Positions 40,222-48,216 of a stretch of DNA of 64,000 nt are shown piece after piece; position 1 is the stretch's first letter, and each line of letters starts with the position of its first letter. The notes beneath the pieces were generated by a model that saw only the letters and a program-made list of their open reading frames with translations, made no database searches and was not told the origin of the DNA. The stretch is taken from the NCBI RefSeq assembly GCF_013386165.1, contig NZ_JACAOS010000017.1:124001-188000 (forward strand), in the 5' to 3' direction. This DNA comes from Pseudomonas gingeri (GTDB lineage: Bacteria; Pseudomonadota; Gammaproteobacteria; Pseudomonadales; Pseudomonadaceae). Made by a program: the position numbers and the translations under genes.

Positions 40222-40911
40222 ATGGTTGGCAGGAGCATTCTGATCGTCGACGACGAAGCGCCCATCCGCGAGATGATCGCCGTGGCGTTGGAAATGGCCG
40301 GCTATGACTGCCTGGAAGCCGAAAACTCCCAGCAGGCCCATGCGATCATCGTTGATCGCAAACCCGACCTGATCCTGCTCGACTGGATGCTGCCCGGCAC
40401 CTCGGGTATCGAGTTGGCCCGACGCCTCAAGCGCGACGAGCTGACTGGCGACATCCCGATCATCATGCTCACCGCCAAGGGCGAAGAGGACAACAAGATC
40501 CAGGGTCTTGAAGTCGGCGCCGATGACTACATCACCAAGCCGTTTTCCCCACGGGAACTGGTGGCGCGCCTCAAGGCCGTGCTGCGTCGTGCCGGCCCGA
40601 CTGATGGTGAAGCTCCCATCGAAGTCGGCGGCCTGCTGCTCGACCCCATCAGCCACCGAGTGACCATCGACGGCAAACCCGCTGAAATGGGCCCCACCGA
40701 ATACCGCCTGTTGCAGTTCTTCATGACCCACCAGGAACGCGCCTACACCCGTGGCCAGTTGCTGGACCAGGTCTGGGGCGGCAATGTCTATGTCGAGGAG
40801 CGCACCGTCGACGTGCATATCCGTCGCCTGCGCAAAGCCTTGGGCGATGCCTACGAGAATCTGGTACAAACCGTGCGCGGCACTGGCTATCGTTTCTCGA
40901 CGAAAGGATAG
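40222..40911 (+). CDS. phoB: Phosphate regulon response regulator PhoB
   Basis: A 229-residue OmpR-family regulator. Receiver domain (1-120) with the acidic pocket D10-D11, phosphoacceptor D54 (LLDWMLPG) and the conserved Lys in ITKPFSP; C-terminal winged helix (about 130-229) ending YENLVQTVRGTGYRFS. When phosphorylated by PhoR it activates phosphate-starvation genes through PHO boxes, of which three are visible in this window. It is followed by phoR after a 104-base spacer holding an intercistronic hairpin. Confidence 0.97.
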   Translation: MVGRSILIVDDEAPIREMIAVALEMAGYDCLEAENSQQAHAIIVDRKPDLILLDWMLPGTSGIELARRLKRDELTGDIPIIMLTAKGEEDNKIQGLEVGADDYITKPFSPRELVARLKAVLRRAGPTDGEAPIEVGGLLLDPISHRVTIDGKPAEMGPTEYRLLQFFMTHQERAYTRGQLLDQVWGGNVYVEERTVDVHIRRLRKALGDAYENLVQTVRGTGYRFSTKG

Positions 40912-40915
40912 GAAC

Positions 40916-40992
40916 AGCTGCGAGCTTCTAGCGACAAGCTGCAAGCCGATCTGCTTCAAACTTGCAGCTTGAAGCTTGCCGCTCAAAGCTGC
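40916..40992. repeat. AAGCTT-rich intercistronic repeat between phoB and phoR
   Basis: Contains CAAGCTGCAAG (40935-40945) and CTTGCAGCTTG (40961-40971), a perfect 11-bp inverted repeat with a 15-nt loop, flanked by further related blocks (GCGAGCTTCTAGCG, GCTTGAAGCTTGCCGCTC). Related elements lie between pstB and phoU and between pstA and pstB. The hairpin would sit in the phoB-phoR mRNA. Confidence 0.7.
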
Positions 40993-41015
40993 CTCTCTCA
41001 AGGACTCGTGTTGAA

Positions 41016-42338
41016 GTGAATCAAAACTGGCATGGCACCCTGATCCGCCATCTGTTGTTGCTGGTCACCGGCTGCCTGGTGGCAGGCCTGGCCAGCGGCT
41101 ATTACGGCTGGAGCCTGGCCGTGGGCCTGGGGCTTTACCTGGGCTGGACCCTCAAGCAACTGCTGCGCCTGCACCAGTGGCTGCGCCAGCACAAACCCGA
41201 AGAAGCACCGCCGGACGGCTACGGCCTGTGGGGCGATGTGTTCGACAGCATCTATCACCTGCAGCGTCGCGACCAGCGCGTGCGCGGTCGCCTGCAAGCC
41301 GTGATCGACCGGGTCCAGGAGTCCACCGCTGCCCTCAAGGATGCGGTGATCATGCTCGACAGCGACGGCAACCTGGAATGGTGGAACCGCGCCGCCGAAA
41401 CCCTGCTGGGCCTCAAGACCCCCCAGGACAGCGGCCAACCGGTGACCAACCTGGTGCGGCATCCGCGCTTCAAGGAATACTTCGAGCAGGAAAGCTACGC
41501 CGAACCGTTGGAAATCCCTTCGCCGACCAATGACCGGATGCGCATCCAGCTGTACATCACGCGCTACGGCAACAACGAGCACCTGATGCTGGTGCGCGAC
41601 GTGACCCGTATCCATCAGTTGGAACAGATGCGCAAGGACTTCGTCGCCAACGTCTCCCACGAACTGCGCACGCCGCTGACGGTAATCTGCGGCTACCTGG
41701 AAACCCTGCTCGACAACGTCGAAGAGGTGAACCCGCGCTGGGTCCGTGCCCTGCAGCAGATGCAGCAGCAAGGCAGCCGCATGCAGACCCTGCTCAACGA
41801 CCTGCTGTTGCTGGCCAAGCTGGAAGCCACCGATTACCCCTCGGACAACCAGCCGGTGCGCATCGACAGCCTGTTGCAGTCGATCAAGAACGACGCCCAG
41901 GCCCTGTCCGGGCAACGCAACCAGACCATTACCCTGGAAGCCGACGGCGCCATTCGTCTCAAGGGCAGCGAGGCGGAACTGCGCAGCGCCTTCTCCAACC
42001 TGGTGTTCAACGCCGTCAAATACACCCCGGCCGAAGGCAATATCCGCGTGCGCTGGTGGGGCGACGAGCACGGCGCACACCTGAGCGTGCAGGATTCGGG
42101 CATCGGCATCGACAACAAACACCTGCCGCGCCTCACCGAACGTTTCTACCGGGTCGACTCCAGTCGCAACTCCAACACCGGCGGCACCGGGTTGGGCCTG
42201 GCCATCGTCAAGCACGTGCTCCTGCGCCACCGCGCGCGCCTGGAAATCAGCAGCGTACTGGGCCACGGCAGCACGTTTACCTGCCATTTCGCTCCGGTCC
42301 AGGTGACGCGCACAAGCACCAACAACCTGCCCGCCTAG
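41016..42338 (+). CDS. phoR: Phosphate regulon sensor kinase PhoR
   Basis: A 440-residue membrane histidine kinase: N-terminal hydrophobic region (HLLLLVTGCLVAGLASGYYGWSLAVGLGLYL), a PAS domain (ESTAALKDAVIMLDSDGNLEWWN), the H-box FVANVSHELRTPLTV with phospho-His near residue 215, and the ATPase domain with N-box NAVKYTP, G1 DSGIGID and GGTGLGLAIVK. There is no large periplasmic sensor; PhoR senses phosphate through PstSCAB/PhoU. The frame starts upstream at 40962 inside the hairpin repeat. The GTG at 41016, ten bases after TCAAGGA, gives the family N-terminus and length. Confidence 0.94.
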   Translation: MNQNWHGTLIRHLLLLVTGCLVAGLASGYYGWSLAVGLGLYLGWTLKQLLRLHQWLRQHKPEEAPPDGYGLWGDVFDSIYHLQRRDQRVRGRLQAVIDRVQESTAALKDAVIMLDSDGNLEWWNRAAETLLGLKTPQDSGQPVTNLVRHPRFKEYFEQESYAEPLEIPSPTNDRMRIQLYITRYGNNEHLMLVRDVTRIHQLEQMRKDFVANVSHELRTPLTVICGYLETLLDNVEEVNPRWVRALQQMQQQGSRMQTLLNDLLLLAKLEATDYPSDNQPVRIDSLLQSIKNDAQALSGQRNQTITLEADGAIRLKGSEAELRSAFSNLVFNAVKYTPAEGNIRVRWWGDEHGAHLSVQDSGIGIDNKHLPRLTERFYRVDSSRNSNTGGTGLGLAIVKHVLLRHRARLEISSVLGHGSTFTCHFAPVQVTRTSTNNLPA

Positions 42339-42474
42339 GGCCTTGCCGGGACAGCGTCGGGCCAGGCCACTAGGCAACGGACGCATCTGCCGCTACATTG
42401 GATGACTTGTGCCTGCCTTTCAGGCGCCTATCCACCTACTTCAAATTGAAATACGGAACCCGTAAAACCCCATC

Positions 42475-43818
42475 ATGGACCCTTCCCCTAGTAGCTTGAC
42501 CCTCGCTTCGCTCTTCGCCGATTTCGGCATGATTCTTTTCGCTCTGATCCTGGTATTGCTCAACGGCTTCTTCGTTGCGGCTGAATTCGCCATGGTCAAG
42601 CTGCGCTCGACCCGGGTCGAGTCCATTGCCCACCAGAACGGTTGGCGCGGACAGATCCTGCGCACCGTCCACAGCCAGCTGGACGCCTACCTCTCCGCCT
42701 GCCAGTTGGGTATCACCCTGGCCTCCCTGGGCCTGGGCTGGGTCGGCGAACCGGCCTTCGCCCACTTGATGGAGCCGCTGCTCGGCGCCCTCGGGGTGAG
42801 CTCCGCCGAAGTGATCAGGGGCGTGTCGTTCTTTACCGCCTTTTTCATCATTTCCTACCTGCACATCGTGGTCGGCGAGTTGGCACCCAAGTCCTGGGCG
42901 ATCCGCAAACCCGAGCTGCTGTCGCTGTGGACGGCGGTGCCGCTGTACCTGTTCTACTGGGCCATGTACCCGGCCATTTACCTGCTCAACGCCAGCGCCA
43001 ACGCCATCCTGCGGATCGCCGGCCAGGGTGAACCCGGCCCGCATCACGAGCACCATTACAGCCGCGAAGAACTCAAGCTGATCCTGCACTCCAGCCGTGG
43101 CCAGGACCCCAGTGACCAAGGCATGCGGGTATTGGCCTCGGCGGTGGAAATGGGCGAGCTGGAAGTAGTCGACTGGGCCAACTCCCGCGAAGACCTGGTG
43201 ACCCTGGACTGCAATGCGCCGCTCAAGGAAATCCTCGCACTGTTCCGTCGCCACAAGTTCAGCCGTTATCCGGTGTACGACGCCGAACGCAACGTGTTCG
43301 TCGGCCTCTTGCACATCAAGGACCTGCTGCTGGAACTGGCGGACCTTGACCACATTCCCGAGTCGTTCAACCTCGCGGAACTGACCCGGCCGCTGGAGCG
43401 GGTGTCGCGACACATGCCGCTGTCGCGCCTGCTGGAACAGTTCCGCCAGGGCGGCTCGCATTTCGCCCTGGTGGAAGAAGCCGATGGCAAGGTGATCGGC
43501 TACCTGACCATGGAAGACGTGCTGGAAGTGCTGGTGGGCGATATCCAGGACGAGCACCGCAAGACCGAGCGCGGCATCCTCGCTTATCAGCCGGGCAAGT
43601 TGCTGGTCCGCGGCGATACGCCGTTGTTCAAGGTCGAACGCCTGCTGGGCGTCGACCTGGACCATATCGAAGCGGAAACCCTGGCCGGGCTGGTCTATGA
43701 CAGCCTGAAGCGGGTGCCGGAAGAGGAAGAAGTGCTGGAGGTCGAAGGCCTGCGCATCATCATCAAGAAGATGAAAGGGCCGAAGATCATCCTGGCCAAG
43801 GTCCTCAAGATCGACTGA
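42475..43818 (+). CDS. CNNM/CorC-family (HlyC/CorC) membrane transporter with CBS domains
   Basis: A 447-residue protein with an N-terminal DUF21/CNNM membrane domain (about residues 15-200, with the motif NGFFVAAEFAMVKLRSTRVES), two CBS domains (about 215-340) and a C-terminal CorC_HlyC domain (about 355-440). Relatives transport Mg2+/Co2+ or Na+-coupled divalent cations; the exact ion cannot be told from sequence. The position after phoBR matches the Pseudomonas block (PA5362-like neighbourhood). It has its own leader of 136 bases. The convergent neighbour ends 6 bases away. Confidence 0.9.
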   Translation: MDPSPSSLTLASLFADFGMILFALILVLLNGFFVAAEFAMVKLRSTRVESIAHQNGWRGQILRTVHSQLDAYLSACQLGITLASLGLGWVGEPAFAHLMEPLLGALGVSSAEVIRGVSFFTAFFIISYLHIVVGELAPKSWAIRKPELLSLWTAVPLYLFYWAMYPAIYLLNASANAILRIAGQGEPGPHHEHHYSREELKLILHSSRGQDPSDQGMRVLASAVEMGELEVVDWANSREDLVTLDCNAPLKEILALFRRHKFSRYPVYDAERNVFVGLLHIKDLLLELADLDHIPESFNLAELTRPLERVSRHMPLSRLLEQFRQGGSHFALVEEADGKVIGYLTMEDVLEVLVGDIQDEHRKTERGILAYQPGKLLVRGDTPLFKVERLLGVDLDHIEAETLAGLVYDSLKRVPEEEEVLEVEGLRIIIKKMKGPKIILAKVLKID

Positions 43819-43824
43819 GCGGGG

Positions 43825-44718
43825 TTATTTCCCCCTCAGGGCAAAATTGGGTAACGCTTCCAGCGGCTGGCTGAACTGATAGGGAATCGACACCAGCCCC
43901 ATCCCGGTATTGCGCTGCACCACGAAGTGCAGGTGCGGCCCGGTGGTGTTGCCGGTGTTGCCCGACAGCGCCAGCGGGCTGCCCACTTCCACCCGCTGGC
44001 CTTCGCGTACGCTCACCGAACCTTGCTTGAGGTGCAGGTACACGCCCATGGTGCCGTCGTCGTGCAACACCCGCACGAAGTTGCCTGAAGGGTTCTTGCC
44101 GCCGCCGCTCTGGTCATTCTCGGTCTTGATCACCACCCCGCCCCGCGCCGCGATGATCGGCGTGCCCACCGGCATGGCGATGTCCATCGCGTAACGGCTC
44201 TTGGCACCGAAATGGCTGTACTGCCCGTTCGGACCCTGGGTCAGGCGGAACGGCCCGCCGCGCCAGGGAAAGGGATAGCGATAGCCCTGTGCCTGCCCGG
44301 AAGGGTCGCCGAGGAAATACTGGAACTTGGGGGTGTAGCGCATCGGCTCGCCGGCCCTGGTTGCCGTGAGCAACGCCAGGCGCTGGTTGCTGCGAGCCGG
44401 CAGGACCTTGCGGATCGACTGTGGCGCGCCACTGACGTTCTGCAGGGCGCCGAAACCGAGTTCGATCTCAACCGGGGCATACAGGTCGTTGCGCACGTAG
44501 ACCTCATCAGCGCCCTTCTGCTTACGGATATCCAGGCGCACCTGACGCTCCAGGTGTTCAACCATCCGATCGCGAAACACAAACACCTGGGCACCCGGCG
44601 CCGGGCGGTCACTGTAGGAGACCACCCCATTGGCATCGGTGTACTTGTAGATCGTCATGGCCGCAGCCGAGGTGGCGGCCATCAACAGACCACAGGAAAA
44701 CAGCAGGCGCAGGAACAT
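43825..44718 (-). CDS. Secreted M23-family metallopeptidase with DUF4124 domain
   Basis: A 297-residue secreted protein. The signal peptide (MFLRLLFSCGLLMAATSAAA) ends near residue 20. A DUF4124 segment follows (MTIYKYTDANGVVSYSDRPAPGA), then a beta-rich middle region, then an M23/LytM peptidase domain with YSHFGAKSRYAMDIAMPVGTP (zinc ligands His and Asp), YLHLKQGSV and GPHLHFVV (HxH). Such enzymes cut peptidoglycan cross-bridges during growth or division. An ATG 36 codons upstream exists, but only the start at 44718 gives a signal peptide. The stop is 6 bases from the convergent CNNM gene. Confidence 0.9.
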   Translation of the reverse strand: MFLRLLFSCGLLMAATSAAAMTIYKYTDANGVVSYSDRPAPGAQVFVFRDRMVEHLERQVRLDIRKQKGADEVYVRNDLYAPVEIELGFGALQNVSGAPQSIRKVLPARSNQRLALLTATRAGEPMRYTPKFQYFLGDPSGQAQGYRYPFPWRGGPFRLTQGPNGQYSHFGAKSRYAMDIAMPVGTPIIAARGGVVIKTENDQSGGGKNPSGNFVRVLHDDGTMGVYLHLKQGSVSVREGQRVEVGSPLALSGNTGNTTGPHLHFVVQRNTGMGLVSIPYQFSQPLEALPNFALRGK

Positions 44719-44782
44719 AAACGAGGGTCGCCGAATAAAACATGGCGACCAGACTAGCAGGTGGCCAGGGCATTTGTGTGAA

Positions 44783-45088
44783 TCACACCGGCAGGATGGC
44801 ACCCGGGCCAAAACACAGGTCGACATCCAACTGGACCGGCGTCGACAGGTTCACCAGCGCATCCAGGGAGAACTTGTCGATCTTGCCGTTCAGTAGATCG
44901 TTCAACCGCGGTTGGGTGATCCCCAGGCGCTTGGCCGCATCCTTCTGGGACAGCTCCCAGGCGTTGACCCGGCAGACCAGCTCCATCATCAGTTTGGATC
45001 GCAGGCGCATGTTGGCCGCTTCCCGCGGGGTGTCCTCAAGGGCATCCCAGACAGAGGCGAAACGTTCGGTCTTGATGGGGTTTGTCAT
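44783..45088 (-). CDS. XRE-family HTH protein (HigA2-like antitoxin-type regulator)
   Basis: A 101-residue Cro/CI-type protein; helix-turn-helix around residues 45-75 (WELSQKDAAKRLGITQPRLNDLLNGKIDKFSLDALVNL). The N-terminal segment FASVWDALEDTPREAANMRLRSKLMMEL is typical of HTH antitoxins paired with Gp49/RelE-like toxins. No toxin gene lies upstream or downstream here, so it may be solitary. A perfect TTATATC/GATATAA inverted repeat about 100 bases upstream could be its operator. The next gene on the same strand is the M23 peptidase, 64 bases away. Confidence 0.82.
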   Translation of the reverse strand: MTNPIKTERFASVWDALEDTPREAANMRLRSKLMMELVCRVNAWELSQKDAAKRLGITQPRLNDLLNGKIDKFSLDALVNLSTPVQLDVDLCFGPGAILPV

Positions 45089-45189
45089 GGCTTTGCTCCT
45101 ATCGCGTAATCAGCGAGCGAGACATCCGTGGCACGAGGTTGTTTCAAAGCTTGGCTGAAGGGTCGTCGCCGCGCCGCTCAAAAAACAGC

Positions 45190-45209
45190 TTATATCCAAA
45201 CAGATATAA
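45190..45209. promoter_or_regulatory. Perfect 7-bp inverted repeat, candidate operator of the XRE gene
   Basis: TTATATC-CAAACA-GATATAA about 100 bases upstream of the XRE-family gene, in an otherwise gene-free interval (45089-45323). The AT-rich dyad with 6-nt spacer suits binding of a small HTH dimer. Confidence 0.45.
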
Positions 45210-45323
45210 AACAACCTGAGCGAAGGGATTCGGACGAAAGGTTTTGCGCAAGCCGGAGGCGATGCAGGAAGGGAGTCAGGCAAACGGCGCGGTGTGCAAG
45301 GCCACCACGCCGTCAGGCGGGCA

Positions 45324-46250
45324 TCAAGCCCCGGGAACGAAGTGCTTCTGGGCGGTGCCGCGGGCGATCAGGCGGGAGATGTAGTCGAGCTTCTGCGCGT
45401 CCTGGTCGACAAAGCGGAAAGTCAGTTGCAGCCATTCGCTGTCCGGCTTCGGCTCATGGGCGACGATGGCATGCAGATAGCCGTTCAAACGGGCGATCTC
45501 GGCGTTGTCGCCCTGCTCCAGGTCGAGCACGGCGTTTTCCAGCACCTGCGGCAGCACCTCGGTACGGCGCACGACCAGCAAGGCTTCCTTGATGCTCAGC
45601 GCCTTGATCACGCACTGCTGGGTGCCGCTGGACAGGCGCAACTGGCCCTGGCCGCGACCACCCGAAACGCCGCTGGCCGCGGGCGAGGCCGCAGTGGTCG
45701 GACGCACGGGCGGGCTGTTGAGCAGGCCTTTGGACGGCGCCGCCGCAGGGGCCTGCGCAGCAGCCGGGCTGACCACTTCGGCACGGCCACCGGTCAGGGC
45801 GCTCAGGGAGTCGTTGCCAAACGCCGAGTTCGCCTTGGTCGGCGCACTGTTCATCAAGGTCTCGAGCTTGCCGACCTTGTGCAGCGCCTGCTTGACCTTG
45901 GTCAGCAGCTGTTCGTTGGTAAAAGGCTTGCTGACATAGCCGGACACGCCGGCCTGGATCGCCTGAACCACGTTTTCCTTGTCGCCGCGGCTGGTCACCA
46001 TGACAAACGGCATCGTCTTGAGGTTGTCCTGCTGGCGGCACCAGGTCAGCAACTCAAGACCGGACATTTCCGGCATTTCCCAGTCGCACAGCACCAGGTC
46101 GAATGCTTCGCGGGCCAGCAGCGCCTGGGCCTTGCGACCGTTGACAGCGTCTTCGATCCGGATGCCCGGGAAGTAGTTTCGCAGGCACTTCTTCACCAGA
46201 TCGCGGATGAACGACGCGTCATCCACCACCAACACACTGATTTTACTCAT
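45324..46250 (-). CDS. Response regulator with C-terminal PilZ-like domain
   Basis: A 308-residue protein. The receiver domain (1-125) has D10-D11, phosphoacceptor D56 in LVLCDWEMPEMSG, and the conserved Lys in VSKPFTNEQ. An Ala/Pro-rich linker (about 130-200) leads to a C-terminal domain (about 205-300) resembling PilZ in length and beta-rich pattern. The canonical c-di-GMP motifs RxxxR and DxSxxG are not evident; ALSIKEALLVVR stands at that place, so c-di-GMP binding is doubtful. The corresponding Pseudomonas gene is PA5364-like, beside phoU. No kinase is adjacent. Confidence 0.85.
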   Translation of the reverse strand: MSKISVLVVDDASFIRDLVKKCLRNYFPGIRIEDAVNGRKAQALLAREAFDLVLCDWEMPEMSGLELLTWCRQQDNLKTMPFVMVTSRGDKENVVQAIQAGVSGYVSKPFTNEQLLTKVKQALHKVGKLETLMNSAPTKANSAFGNDSLSALTGGRAEVVSPAAAQAPAAAPSKGLLNSPPVRPTTAASPAASGVSGGRGQGQLRLSSGTQQCVIKALSIKEALLVVRRTEVLPQVLENAVLDLEQGDNAEIARLNGYLHAIVAHEPKPDSEWLQLTFRFVDQDAQKLDYISRLIARGTAQKHFVPGA

Positions 46251-46367
46251 TGACCATTCCTCTGAAAATCCCGGCTAGCATACTGACTAATGGCTATTTG
46301 CCAACAGCGATTGGTCACACCGGGACTTTTCGCTCGCGGGGTGCGCGTAAATTCGTAGACCACAAAC

Positions 46368-46397
46368 AAAAACGCCCGACCTTAGGCCGGGCGTTTC
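46368..46397. terminator. Bidirectional terminator hairpin between phoU and response regulator
   Basis: AAACGCCCG-A-CC-TTA-GG-CCGGGCGTTT followed by CTCTC; a strong GC stem with A and T at its ends. Reading leftward the phoU transcript meets the hairpin then a short T-rich run (TTTTTGTTTG), fitting the end of the pst-phoU operon. Confidence 0.8.
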
Positions 46398-46409
46398 TCT
46401 CAGGCAATC

Positions 46410-47171
46410 TTACTTATCGTCAGCTTCACCGGGAACATTAGCGGTTTCGGACAAGGTGCCCTCAACTTCCTGGCGCATGCGCTTGAGGCCCATGTGACGA
46501 ACATCGGTGCCACGCACCAGGTAGATCACCAGTTCGGAGATGTTGCGTGCATGATCGCCGATCCGCTCCAGGGAACGCAGCACCCAGATGATGCTCAACA
46601 CGCGGCTGATCGAACGCGGATCTTCCATCATGTAGGTCGCCAGCTCGCGCAGGGCGGTCTTGTATTCGCGGTCGATGATCTTGTCGTACTGTGCCACCGA
46701 CAACGCCAGTTCGGCGTCGAAGCGGGCAAAGGCATCCAGCGAGTCACGGACCATGTTGCGCACCTGGTCGCCGATATGCCGCACTTCGACGTAACCTCGC
46801 GGCGCCTCGCCCTCCTCGCACAGCTGGATGGCACGACGGGCGATCTTGGTCGCTTCGTCACCGATGCGCTCCAGGTCGATCACCGACTTGGAGATGCTGA
46901 TGATCAGGCGCAGGTCGGAGGCCGCCGGCTGACGACGGGCCAGAATACGCAGGCACTCCTCGTCGATATTGCGCTCCATCTGGTTGATCTGGTCGTCGAT
47001 GTCCCGCACTTGCTGGGCCAGGCCCGAGTCGGCTTCGATCAACGCGGTCACCGCGTCGTTGACCTGCTTCTCAACCAAACCGCCCATGGCCAGGAGGTGG
47101 CTGCGTACTTCTTCCAGTTCCGCGTTGAACTGCGCGGAAATGTGATGGGTAAGACCGTCTTTATCAATCAT
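46410..47171 (-). CDS. phoU: Phosphate signalling protein PhoU
   Basis: A 253-residue PhoU: two three-helix-bundle repeats with metal-binding motifs (IERIGDEATKIARRA and LERIGDHARNISELVIY). It links the PstSCAB transporter to PhoR and keeps the Pho regulon off in high phosphate. The ATG at 47171 (MIDKDGLTHHISAQF) is used; the frame extends 11 codons upstream without a ribosome binding site. It is the last gene of the pstS-pstC-pstA-pstB-phoU series, separated from pstB by 119 bases that carry a large hairpin repeat. Confidence 0.96.
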   Translation of the reverse strand: MIDKDGLTHHISAQFNAELEEVRSHLLAMGGLVEKQVNDAVTALIEADSGLAQQVRDIDDQINQMERNIDEECLRILARRQPAASDLRLIISISKSVIDLERIGDEATKIARRAIQLCEEGEAPRGYVEVRHIGDQVRNMVRDSLDAFARFDAELALSVAQYDKIIDREYKTALRELATYMMEDPRSISRVLSIIWVLRSLERIGDHARNISELVIYLVRGTDVRHMGLKRMRQEVEGTLSETANVPGEADDK

Positions 47172-47190
47172 TGGGGTTCGCTCCGCGAAA

Positions 47191-47288
47191 GTTGCAAGCT
47201 TCAAGCCGCAAGCTTCAAGCAGTTATGTGTTGATTTCAGTGCCACACCGTTTTTTTCTTGCCGCTTGAAGCTTGTCGCTCGCAGCTGC
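47191..47288. repeat. AAGCTT-rich intercistronic repeat between pstB and phoU
   Basis: CAAGCTTCAAGC occurs twice in tandem (47195-47206 and 47209-47220), and its exact complement GCTTGAAGCTTG lies at 47263-47274, giving a 12-bp perfect stem with a choice of left arms. A TTTTTTT run lies at about 47250-47256 in the loop. Same family as 40916-40992 and 48140-48214. Confidence 0.72.
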
Positions 47289-47290
47289 CC

Positions 47291-48124
47291 TTAACCATAA
47301 CGGCCGGTGATGTAGTCTTCGGTCTGTTTCTTCGCCGGGTTGGTGAAGAGGGTGTCGGTGTCACCGAACTCCACCAGCTTGCCCATGTACATGAAAGCGG
47401 TGTAATCGGAAACCCGGGCCGCCTGTTGCATGTTGTGGGTGACGATCACAATAGTGAATTTAGATTTCAGCTCGTAGATCAGTTCTTCGACCTTGAGGGT
47501 CGAAATCGGATCGAGTGCCGAACACGGTTCGTCGAGCAGCAACACTTCCGGCTCCACCGCGATGGTCCGGGCGATCACCAGACGCTGTTGCTGACCGCCG
47601 GACAGGCCCAGGGCCGAGTCGTGCAGGCGATCCTTGACCTCTTCCCACAGCGCCGCGCCCTTGAGGGCCCATTCCACGGCTTCATCGAGAATACGCTTCT
47701 TGTTGATGCCTTGGATACGCAGGCCATAGACCACGTTTTCGTAGATGGTCTTGGGGAACGGGTTGGGCTTCTGGAACACCATGCCGACCTTGCGGCGCAG
47801 CTCGGCGACGTCTTCGCCCTTGCGGTAGATGTTGTTGCCGTAGAGGTTGATTTCACCGTCTACGCGGCAACCGTCCACCAGGTCGTTCATGCGGTTGAAG
47901 GTGCGCAGCAACGTCGACTTGCCGCAACCGGACGGGCCGATGAAGGCCGTCACGCGCTGCTTGGGGATGTTCATGCTGACGTCGAACAGCGCCTGCTTCT
48001 CGCCGTAGTAGAGGCTCAGTTTCGGGACTTCGATGGCAACGGTTTCACTCGCCAGGTCCAGGCTCTGCTTGCTACGGCCCAGGGCGGACATGTTGATGCC
48101 GTGGGTTTGGGTTTCATGTTGCAT
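47291..48124 (-). CDS. pstB: Phosphate ABC transporter ATP-binding protein PstB
   Basis: A 277-residue ABC ATPase with Walker A GPSGCGKST (about residues 69-77), signature LSGGQQQRLVIARTI, Walker B VLLLDEPCSALDP and the switch His in VTHNMQQ. It powers PstC/PstA phosphate import. The ATG at 48124 with GGAGTGAG upstream gives the same length as P. aeruginosa PstB; the frame runs 19 codons further into the repeat. It lies between pstA and phoU. Confidence 0.97.
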   Translation of the reverse strand: MQHETQTHGINMSALGRSKQSLDLASETVAIEVPKLSLYYGEKQALFDVSMNIPKQRVTAFIGPSGCGKSTLLRTFNRMNDLVDGCRVDGEINLYGNNIYRKGEDVAELRRKVGMVFQKPNPFPKTIYENVVYGLRIQGINKKRILDEAVEWALKGAALWEEVKDRLHDSALGLSGGQQQRLVIARTIAVEPEVLLLDEPCSALDPISTLKVEELIYELKSKFTIVIVTHNMQQAARVSDYTAFMYMGKLVEFGDTDTLFTNPAKKQTEDYITGRYG

Positions 48125-48139
48125 AGTCTCACTCCGTTC

Positions 48140-48214
48140 GTAGCTGCAAGCTTCTAGCTGCAAGCCGCAAGTTTTAAGCAAAGCGGCTTGTAGCTTGCCG
48201 CTTGAGGCTAATCG
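48140..48214. repeat. AAGCTT-rich intercistronic repeat between pstA and pstB
   Basis: AGCTGCAAGCCGC (48156-48168) pairs with GCGGCTTGTAGCT (48183-48195) at 12 of 13 positions, with a 14-nt loop. Flanking blocks match the other two members of the family seen between phoB/phoR and pstB/phoU. Confidence 0.7.
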
Positions 48215-48216
48215 CT

